A stretch of 63,483 nt of DNA from CBIHON01 sp966211965 (GTDB lineage: Bacteria; Pseudomonadota; Gammaproteobacteria; Burkholderiales; Burkholderiaceae_D): positions 1-63,483 of the forward strand of contig CBIHON010000030.1 in assembly GCA_966211965.1 (NCBI GenBank), read 5' to 3'. The first letter of the stretch is position 1, and each line of letters opens with the position of its first letter. Positions 53,300 to 59,747 of this stretch are shown piece after piece. The position numbers and the translations under genes were made by a program. The notes beneath the pieces are model-generated. The model made no database searches and was not told the origin of the DNA. It saw only the letters and a list, made by a program, of their open reading frames with translations.

Positions 53300-53562
53300 A
53301 TGTCCATTTTCGCGATAGATATTCCGAAGCGGTATTCCATTTTCTGTGGGGAGCGTGCCGGAGCAAGGCGGAAGGGGGAGGTGGGTGTGTCGAGTCGATT
53401 AACTCAACACATCTGACCGCCATCATGCATATCGGCTGTATGCATCGCGTGTAAAGCAGAATGCTTGCTTATTGCTAGATGGCTATGACATGTACTTCAT
53501 TTTTCGCAATAGCAATAGTATCCGGCACTCCGGTGTTGCAAGAAACAGAGGTGGGGATCTGG

Positions 53563-53919
53563 CTAGCATACGGTATCCCGTCGGGTATCCGTAACTTCAT
53601 GCCGGATAATTGCTGCATGCATTGCAACGACACGAGCCACCATTGCGTCGACCTCTGCATCGCTCATTGCCCTGACGAGCGCCTCAAATTGCCTTGTTTT
53701 GCGTGCGCCTCTGACAAATTTCATGTCGCGCCTGAACTGGCAAAACTGATCCCTTACGTCGTCCGGAATGTCGGAAATTTCCAAATAACATATATGCTCG
53801 ACGTATTTGCTGGCCAGCCATTCCCGTTTTCGCGGACCGGCTTTAGCCAGACCGCGAAGGGCTTTGTTGAAGTTATTCGTGGCATAGATATATGGCATTT
53901 GTTCGCTCTCATCCGTCAT
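53563..53919 (-). CDS. Hypothetical protein
   Basis: I recognise no family. The 118-residue hydrophilic product has balanced composition and the look of a real, mostly helical cytoplasmic protein: a basic N-terminal part (NNFNKALRGLAKAGPRKREW), a middle CYLEISDIPDDVRDQFCQF, then EALVRAMSDAEVDAMVARVV. No signal or membrane segment is seen. The start is uncertain: ATG 53919, ATG 53898 (MPYIYATNN) or TTG 53922; ribosome sites are weak. The overlapping + strand frame (53479-54066) is rich in Cys and His and looks like its antisense shadow. It is the only gene in the tRNA-Ser to flhD gap. Confidence 0.5.
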   Translation of the reverse strand: MTDESEQMPYIYATNNFNKALRGLAKAGPRKREWLASKYVEHICYLEISDIPDDVRDQFCQFRRDMKFVRGARKTRQFEALVRAMSDAEVDAMVARVVAMHAAIIRHEVTDTRRDTVC

Positions 53920-54360
53920 CAAGACAGAGTTGCTAAGTCTGCTGTGTACACCCGTCGGGGCACGGCTTCAGGGGGGCAAGTGAACATTGTTTGGGCCGGT
54001 GCGTCTCTTTCTTCTTTACTGGATCGAAGCGACGCAAAGTTCGGAAATATAGGCAACCATTGGTAGATCGAATGGCCGGCAATTTATTCCGATAGATATG
54101 TTTGGCTGCATATCAACGTAGCCTGGCCGAATCATACGCGTAGCAAATTAAACAAGGTTGTTGTGGCGAATTGTGTCGGAGGTATTGTTGTATGGGACTG
54201 TGCCGACAAACTCCGGAAATTTGGAGTTGCCATGACCGCAACCAATAGCCTTTCGCCTTCCTTTGCAATGTTCTCGAGCAATTAGAGCCTAAGGTTTGTC
54301 GCATGGTTCCCTTGTTCATTTGGGTTGTGTTCCCGTCTGTATCTGTACGGTATGTTGTCG

Positions 54361-54378
54361 TTTCTTCCATGGAAGAAA
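54361..54378. promoter_or_regulatory. 18-bp perfect palindrome upstream of flhDC
   Basis: TTTCTTCCA-TGGAAGAAA, no spacer, ending 18 bp before the first sigma-28-like -35 box. Size and symmetry fit a dimeric regulator; identity unknown. Confidence 0.6.
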
Positions 54379-54396
54379 AATTTTTTCATTTCGCCC

Positions 54397-54423
54397 TAAA
54401 GTTCCACGGCAGCGGTCCGTTAA
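54397..54423 (+). promoter_or_regulatory. Sigma-28 (FliA)-like promoter 1 upstream of flhDC
   Basis: TAAAGTTC (54397-54404), exactly 11 bp, then TCCGTTAA (54416-54423). Against the consensus TAAAGTTT-N11-GCCGATAA it matches 7/8 and 6/8. Confidence 0.6.
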
Positions 54424-54463
54424 GAAATGTGCGCGGTAATTGAAAAATATTTTCTCTGGACCC

Positions 54464-54490
54464 TAAAGTTTCGTTAAAGCGGGTCGTTAA
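54464..54490 (+). promoter_or_regulatory. Sigma-28 (FliA)-like promoter 2 upstream of flhDC
   Basis: TAAAGTTT (54464-54471, 8/8), exactly 11 bp, then GTCGTTAA (54483-54490, 6/8). Arranged in tandem, 67 bp after the first, with the same CCC prefix. Confidence 0.6.
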
Positions 54491-54695
54491 AGAAAATATT
54501 CGAAGCAAAACGCATTAATAAAGTAGTTTTTTGGCAAGCTTGATGTAGAAATTTAACGGTCGGATATACAAATATTTTTGGTAAATCAAATTAAGTCTGG
54601 GAGAAAAAAAGTCGTCGGCCTACTGTGCGAACCGACTGAAAACTAAGCCCCAGGCTGATCTCCGCGCCATGCTCATGGTGTGTGCGAGCCGCTGT

Positions 54696-54721
54696 GTAGT
54701 GTTTGTAAGACAAACACCTAC
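54696..54721 (+). other. Hairpin in the flhD leader
   Basis: GTAGTGTTTGT, loop AAG, then ACAAACA-C-CTAC: an 11-bp stem with one bulged C. A second, 6-bp inverted repeat (GGCCAG/CTGGCC, 54788-54809) lies closer to the flhD start. Probably structure in the flhDC mRNA leader. Confidence 0.4.
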
Positions 54722-54852
54722 GGGCGGCCATCTGTCGTCCCTGACAAAAAATACCGAGTGGAGCCTATTTCCCTGCTTCGATGCAGCGGCCAGAATGCAA
54801 TCACTGGCCAAGCAATCCGTTAGCCAGAATCAACGGAAAAGGGGACATCAAC

Positions 54853-55170
54853 ATGAACACGAACGATATGGTCGCTGAAATTCGTGACGCCAACCTTGGT
54901 TATCTGATGCTTGCGCAGCAGATGATCCGCTCCGACAAGGCTACTGCCATTTTCCGCCTCGGAATCAGTAATGAGATTGCAGATTTGATCGAGGGTCTGA
55001 ACAACGCCCAAATTCTGAAGCTCGCAGGCACCAACATGATGCTGGCCCGGTTTCGTTTCGAGGACGGCGCTATTCTTGGCATGCTGACCAACTACAACAA
55101 GGATCGCGCGCTGGCGCACTCCCACGCTGCCATCCTGATGGCCGGCCAAGCGATTGAAGAAATCGCCTAA
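54853..55170 (+). CDS. flhD: Flagellar master regulator subunit FlhD
   Basis: Partner of FlhC in the FlhD4C2 activator of class II flagellar promoters. 105 residues, beginning MNTNDMVAEIRDANLGYLML, with the family core MIRSDKATAIFRLGIS and the HTH-like part (IADLIEGLNNAQILKLAGTN). ATG 54853 follows AAAAGGGGACATC; the frame opens further upstream at 54781 but that is leader sequence. flhC follows after 48 bp. flhDC in a betaproteobacterium points to peritrichous or FlhDC-governed flagella, not FleQ control. Confidence 0.97.
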   Translation: MNTNDMVAEIRDANLGYLMLAQQMIRSDKATAIFRLGISNEIADLIEGLNNAQILKLAGTNMMLARFRFEDGAILGMLTNYNKDRALAHSHAAILMAGQAIEEIA

Positions 55171-55218
55171 GCGAGTCGAGTACGCAGTTCTGATATCAAT
55201 CACCAGACGGGGCGCAAA

Positions 55219-55779
55219 ATGGCTAAGAAAAGCGTGATTTCGGAAGCACAGGAAATTCAACTCGCTATCGAGCTTATTAATCTTGGCGCACGCCTGCAAT
55301 TGCTCGAATCGGAGACTTCGCTTTCGCGAGAGCGTCTGTTAAAGTTGTATAAGGAGCTTAAGGGGGTATCGCCGCCTAAAGGCATGCTGCCTTTTTCTAC
55401 CGATTGGTTTATCACCTGGCAGCCAAATATTCATTCATCGCTATTCATCGGTATTCACAAGTACCTTGTTGAGCATGCGCAGATCTCGGGTATCGAGGCG
55501 GTGATGAAAGCGTACAAGCTGTATTTGGAACAGGTCGATCCCGAGCCGAGTGGAGAACCTGTTTTGTCGTTGACCCGGGCTTGGACCTTGGTGCGTTTTT
55601 TTGAGAGCAAGATGCTGACGACAACCGGCTGCAATGTATGCGGCGGACAATTTGTCGTACATCGTCTCGATTTGCATAATCATTATACTTGCGGCCTATG
55701 CCATATGCCTTCCAGAGCAGGGAAAACAAAAAAAGCCAGGGAAGAGGCAGGGGCGGCTTCGATGGCAATGCCGGCCTGA
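55219..55779 (+). CDS. flhC: Flagellar master regulator subunit FlhC
   Basis: DNA-binding partner in the FlhD4C2 complex. 186 residues; the zinc site appears as CNVC near residue 138 and CGLC near 158. The segment LINLGARLQLLESETSLSRE is the conserved N-terminal part. A basic/Ala-rich tail ends the protein. In operon with flhD, then the methyltransferase-like gene after 48 bp. Confidence 0.97.
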   Translation: MAKKSVISEAQEIQLAIELINLGARLQLLESETSLSRERLLKLYKELKGVSPPKGMLPFSTDWFITWQPNIHSSLFIGIHKYLVEHAQISGIEAVMKAYKLYLEQVDPEPSGEPVLSLTRAWTLVRFFESKMLTTTGCNVCGGQFVVHRLDLHNHYTCGLCHMPSRAGKTKKAREEAGAASMAMPA

Positions 55780-55827
55780 TCACGCTGCGCTGCAGCACGA
55801 TGCGGGCCTGTCGATGAGCCGGCATCC

Positions 55828-56604
55828 GTGACCGCATTGCGCAAGCTATCTATCTTACGCGCCCCTGCAGTTCAAGCCCTGATTCTCCAGTGCTTTTCTT
55901 TTCTACTGCTTTGGGGCGTTCTGTACGGCGTGGCGGCACTGGCGAATTTGCGCTTGACTCCCGCTGCCGCCGCCATTCTTCAGGGGGGGATCGCTGCGCT
56001 GCTTTCGCGCTGGCGTGGTCTTGCGCCGTGGTGGTTCCCTATCCAATTGTTTTTCCCGATTGCCTTGGTCGCGACGCTCTCGCTTGATTTGCCACCTGGT
56101 GTTTTTCTCTCTGCCTTTGTTTTTCTGCTCGGCCTTTACTGGAGTACCTTCCGCACACAGGTGCCGTTTTTTCCCTCTGGACGGCCTACCTGGGATGCGG
56201 TCGCCGGTTTGCTGCCCCCGGATCGGGCGGTTTGCTTTGTCGATATCGGCAGCGGTTTGGGCGGCTTGATCCTGCATCTCGCGGCGCTGCGCAAGGACTG
56301 TTCTTTCACTGGCGTCGAATTGGCTCCGTTGCCATGGCTGCTTAGCGTATTGCGTGCCAGCGCCGCTCGCAGCAGGGGCCGGTTTGTCCGTGGCGACTAT
56401 GAGAACTTGGACCTGTCGAGCTATGACATCGTATTTGCCTATCTGTCGCCGGCTGCGATGCCGGCGCTTTGGGAGAAAGCACGAGCCGAAATGCGGCCGG
56501 GGACATTGCTTTTGAGCTGTGAGTTCCCCATTCCTGAGGTGAAATCGCATATCATCATATTGCCCGATGCGCGCGGCCCTGCTCTTTACGGCTGGCGCAT
56601 GTAA
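55828..56604 (+). CDS. Membrane-associated class I SAM methyltransferase-like protein
   Basis: The 258-residue product has three to four hydrophobic helices in the first 115 residues (QALILQCFSFLLLWGVLYGV, WWFPIQLFFPIALVATLSL, GVFLSAFVFLLGLYW). A Rossmann methyltransferase-like domain follows, with the SAM motif VDIGSGLGGLILHLA near residue 138, acidic GVELAPLPW and later RGDYENLDLSSYDIVFAYL. The GTG start at 55828 lacks a strong ribosome site. It sits between flhC and motA on the same strand, so motility-linked expression is likely. Substrate is unknown; the fold assignment is firm, the role is not. Confidence 0.8.
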   Translation: MTALRKLSILRAPAVQALILQCFSFLLLWGVLYGVAALANLRLTPAAAAILQGGIAALLSRWRGLAPWWFPIQLFFPIALVATLSLDLPPGVFLSAFVFLLGLYWSTFRTQVPFFPSGRPTWDAVAGLLPPDRAVCFVDIGSGLGGLILHLAALRKDCSFTGVELAPLPWLLSVLRASAARSRGRFVRGDYENLDLSSYDIVFAYLSPAAMPALWEKARAEMRPGTLLLSCEFPIPEVKSHIIILPDARGPALYGWRM

Positions 56605-56799
56605 TCAACGAGCTGCTTGCGCTCGATTGCGGGCATCGTTTGATTCAGTTTTGTGGTTCGCGTCGTAACACAATTGAAGATCGTCGTTCGGATGTCTGTT
56701 CAGACTTTTGCAAGGGACGATAAATTGTTATCCTGACTGTGAATTGGCAAATATTGGGCCGACGACCACGGCTCGCCCTTACGACCGGAGATAACGAAC

Positions 56800-57660
56800 T
56801 TGTTAGTCATTATTGGATATGTCGTCGTCCTGCTTTCCGTCTTTGGCGGTTTTGCTCTTGCAGGCGGCCATCTGCATTCTCTGTTCCAGCCGATTGAGCT
56901 GCTGATGATCGGTGGGGCTGCGATCGGTGCATTCTTGGTCGGGAATAATGGCAAAGCAATCAAAGCGACGCTCAAGGCTTTGCCTTCGGTCCTGAAGGGT
57001 TCCAAATACACCAAGGCGTTGTATATGGAGCTGATGACCCTGCTGTTCGAAATTCTCAGTAAAGTGCGCAAGGAAGGCTTGATGTCGATCGAAGGGGACA
57101 TCGAGACACCTCATGAAAGCGCAATTTTCAGCAAATACCCCGGTGTGCTGGCCGACCACCATGTCATTGAATTCATGACCGATTATCTGCGCCTTATGGT
57201 GTCGGGCAATATGGACGCATTTCAGATCGAGAACCTGATGGATAACGAGATCGATACCCATCACGCGGAAGGTGAAGTCCCGGTCCATGTAGTCGCCAAG
57301 CTGGGGGACGGCATGCCTGCATTCGGCATCGTGGCAGCGGTAATGGGCGTGGTGCATACGATGGCTTCGGTCGGCATCCCACCGGCTGAACTCGGCATCC
57401 TGATTGCCAATGCGCTGGTCGGTACTTTTCTCGGGATCTTGCTTGCCTACGGTTTTGTCGGACCGCTGTCGAGTCTGCTGGAGCAAAAACTGCACGAATC
57501 ATCGAAGAGTTTTCAGTGTGTGAAAGTGACTTTGCTGGCCAGCCTGAATGGTTATGCGCCGGCGTTGGCCGTGGAGTTCGGGCGCAAGGTGTTGTTTTCT
57601 ACAGAGAGACCTTCCTTCTCTGAGCTGGAAGAGCATATTAAGCAATCAAAATCGAAATAA
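56800..57660 (+). CDS. motA: Flagellar stator protein MotA
   Basis: Proton-channel subunit of the flagellar stator, four transmembrane helices. The N-terminus LVIIGYVVVLLSVFGGFALA is the family's first helix, so TTG 56800, preceded by GGAG, is the true start. The cytoplasmic loop includes MELMTLLFEILSKVRKEG, with the charged residues that meet FliG. GDGMPAFGIVAAVMGVVHTM and NALVGTFLGILLAYGFVGPL form helices three and four. 286 residues. motB follows at 70 bp. Confidence 0.97.
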   Translation: MLVIIGYVVVLLSVFGGFALAGGHLHSLFQPIELLMIGGAAIGAFLVGNNGKAIKATLKALPSVLKGSKYTKALYMELMTLLFEILSKVRKEGLMSIEGDIETPHESAIFSKYPGVLADHHVIEFMTDYLRLMVSGNMDAFQIENLMDNEIDTHHAEGEVPVHVVAKLGDGMPAFGIVAAVMGVVHTMASVGIPPAELGILIANALVGTFLGILLAYGFVGPLSSLLEQKLHESSKSFQCVKVTLLASLNGYAPALAVEFGRKVLFSTERPSFSELEEHIKQSKSK

Positions 57661-57730
57661 AACTGGCATACTGAATCACAGGCTTACAAGCACATTGACT
57701 ACAGAATAAAACAGGCTTGCGGACACTGAC

Positions 57731-58660
57731 ATGGCAGACGAAGGGCTCCGCCCCATCATAGTCAAACGAATCAAGAAATCCGGAGGCGGCGGTCACGGAG
57801 GCGCCTGGAAGATCGCCTACGCTGATTTCGTGACGGCGATGATGGCTTTCTTCCTGTTGATGTGGCTATTGGGCTCAACTTCTCAAGGCGATTTAAGCGG
57901 TATCGCCGAGTATTTCAAGACTCCTCTAAAAGTCGCTATGCAGGGTGGTTCCGGGTCCGGGGACAGCTCCAGCGTAATCCAGGGCGGCGGTAAGGATCTG
58001 ACCCGTAAGGAGGGCCAGCTCAAGAAGGCCGACGAGCCTTCGGCCAGGAAAACCTACAATATCAAGGCGGCGCAGGCCGAGTTGGAACGTGCCGAGGCGG
58101 CGCAATTGAAGGCATTGAAGAGCCGTATTGAAGCCGCCATCATAAATAACCCTTCTCTCAAACAGTATCGGAGCCAGATGCTGATCGATATTACGACTGA
58201 GGGATTGCGCATTCAGATCGTTGATGAGCAGAATAGGCCCATGTTTGCCTTGTCCAAAGCAGAGTTGCAGCCTTACACTAAAGAAATCCTGCGCGAGATT
58301 GGACGCACGATGAATGGCATGCCCAATAAAATCAGCTTGTCGGGACATACGGACGCCTTGCCATACTCAAGCGGCGAACGTGGCTATAGCAATTGGGAGC
58401 TGTCCGCCGACCGTGCCAACGCCTCGCGCCGCGAATTGGTGGCCGGAGGAATGGATGAAACCAAGGTGGTGCGCGTGGTCGGGCTTTCGTCCGCAGTATT
58501 GTTCGACAAGCAGGATCCGCTGAATCCGGTCAACCGGCGTATCAGCATTATCGTGATGAATAAAAAGGCGGAAGAATCCGCCGCCAATGAAGGAGGAACG
58601 GTGAACGTCTCGAATGAGGCGGACGCCGCAGTGCAGCCGGCTGTTGCTGCTGCAAAATGA
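57731..58660 (+). CDS. motB: Flagellar stator protein MotB
   Basis: Peptidoglycan-anchored stator subunit carrying the proton-binding Asp. The single transmembrane helix contains the essential Asp32 (AYADFVTAMMAFFLLMWLLG). The plug and linker regions follow, then the OmpA-like domain (LSGHTDALPYSSGERGYSNW, NPVNRRISIIVM) that binds peptidoglycan. C-terminus is Ala/Asn-rich. 309 residues. Belongs with motA; the CheZ-like gene follows. Confidence 0.97.
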   Translation: MADEGLRPIIVKRIKKSGGGGHGGAWKIAYADFVTAMMAFFLLMWLLGSTSQGDLSGIAEYFKTPLKVAMQGGSGSGDSSSVIQGGGKDLTRKEGQLKKADEPSARKTYNIKAAQAELERAEAAQLKALKSRIEAAIINNPSLKQYRSQMLIDITTEGLRIQIVDEQNRPMFALSKAELQPYTKEILREIGRTMNGMPNKISLSGHTDALPYSSGERGYSNWELSADRANASRRELVAGGMDETKVVRVVGLSSAVLFDKQDPLNPVNRRISIIVMNKKAEESAANEGGTVNVSNEADAAVQPAVAAAK

Positions 58661-58715
58661 TTTGATTGATTCCTGTGTATTCGGCAGCGATGTAATCAAT
58701 GACGGGGTGCTTTTC

Positions 58716-59264
58716 ATGACGAGTCAAAAATTGTTGGGTTCAGAGGTAAAGCAACTGCTATCCGCTGTATCGGATCACGGCGCTCAGCATCTCACCGAAG
58801 TGGAGACCGATCTCGCTCAGACCAGTTTTCTGCTTGGTGAAGCGATCGAAAAGCTGGGGGCCAGTTTCATGGCGATACACGCTGCCGTTTGCGCGCAGCA
58901 GGATACGGTCGACTTGCTGGTTTCCGGCGCCGCGCCGACGCCCGATATAGCCGCAAAGCTGCAGGCCACGCAGGGAGAGATAGGGCGCCACGTCAATGCT
59001 GCCGTCACCGGCTTGCAATTTCAGGACATGACCAGCCAGTTGATCGACCGTACCGTCAAGCGCGTTGTCGGCTTCCGCGATGTGCTTGGTGCTTTGGGCT
59101 CAAGCGGCACCGGGGTACAGCCGGATACCGGGACGGAAGAAATTATCGCTTTGCTCAAGCGCATAAACGAGTTGCTGCAGGAGCAAAGCACGCAACTTGA
59201 GAGTGTGTCGTGGAAGGCGGTGTCGCAGACGCATATGGAAAGCGGCGATATCGAACTGTTTTAA
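58716..59264 (+). CDS. CheZ-like chemotaxis protein
   Basis: 182-residue helical protein. A segment resembling the CheZ active region is LQFQDMTSQLIDRTVKRVV (compare QDFQDLTGQ of CheZ), so it may dephosphorylate or bind CheY-P. It ends in SGDIELF, an acidic-hydrophobic tail of the sort used by CheZ to bind CheY. ATG 58716 is chosen with GGGGTG nearby; the open frame upstream overlaps the motB end. Located between motB and cheY, supporting a chemotaxis role. It is shorter than E. coli CheZ (214), and whether it is the main CheZ is uncertain. Confidence 0.65.
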   Translation: MTSQKLLGSEVKQLLSAVSDHGAQHLTEVETDLAQTSFLLGEAIEKLGASFMAIHAAVCAQQDTVDLLVSGAAPTPDIAAKLQATQGEIGRHVNAAVTGLQFQDMTSQLIDRTVKRVVGFRDVLGALGSSGTGVQPDTGTEEIIALLKRINELLQEQSTQLESVSWKAVSQTHMESGDIELF

Positions 59265-59326
59265 GAATCGGTAGGTTGCAAGAATAGTGGGCATACAGCC
59301 CGGAAACGAGAATAGCGGGAGCAAAA

Positions 59327-59692
59327 ATGGCAAAATCGATACTTGCAGTGGACGACTCTGGCTCACTACGGCAAATGGTGGTGTTCAGTTTGAGAGCTGC
59401 GGGCTACCAAGTAACCGAGGCAGTGGACGGGCAGGATGGCCTGGACAAGGCTAAGACGCAGATATTCGATCTCGTATTGACCGACCAGAACATGCCGCGC
59501 ATGGATGGCCTGACCTTGATCAGGTCTCTGCGCGCACTGTCGACCTATCAACGAGTGCCGATTCTGATGCTGACCACTGAATCCAGCGATGAAATGAAAT
59601 CAAAAGGCAGGGCGGCGGGCGCCAACGGATGGCTGGTGAAGCCCTTTGATCCGCAGCGTCTGACCGAAGTGGTGAAGAAAGTCATCGGCTAG
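59327..59692 (+). CDS. cheY: CheY-like response regulator
   Basis: Stand-alone receiver domain of 121 residues. Acidic pocket Asp9/Asp10, phosphorylation site Asp53 in LVLTDQNMP, Thr84 and Lys105 in LVKPF. No output domain, so it is the type that acts by binding partners such as FliM. Sits just upstream of cheA, consistent with being its phosphorylation target. More than one cheY is common in these bacteria, so the motor-binding one is not proven. Confidence 0.93.
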   Translation: MAKSILAVDDSGSLRQMVVFSLRAAGYQVTEAVDGQDGLDKAKTQIFDLVLTDQNMPRMDGLTLIRSLRALSTYQRVPILMLTTESSDEMKSKGRAAGANGWLVKPFDPQRLTEVVKKVIG

Positions 59693-59747
59693 CGCGATGG
59701 CGGGTGGCATACGGCATCACGCACAGCACTCATGACGGAGTTCAATA

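Larger units (their letters stand above)
53923..54852. other. 930-bp intergenic region upstream of flhD
   Basis: AT-rich non-coding stretch, by far the longest in the window. The left half (53923-54350) shows nothing convincing. The right half holds the palindrome, the two sigma-28-like promoters and the hairpins listed separately, so it is probably the flhDC control region with a leader of more than 300 nt. The stretch 53300-53562, between the tRNA-Ser terminator and the hypothetical gene, holds no feature I can support. Confidence 0.7.

Noticed and set aside
53169..53300. tRNA-Ser as an integration site for an island
   Set aside because: No repeat of the tRNA 3' end was found downstream and no integrase gene is present.
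53479..54066. 195-codon + strand ORF opposite the hypothetical gene
   Set aside because: Cys/His-rich composition and no ribosome site; more likely the shadow of the minus-strand frame 53563-53919.
54113..54370. 85-codon minus-strand ORF upstream of flhD
   Set aside because: Low-complexity Thr/Gln/Ser composition with no start signal, inside the flhDC control region.
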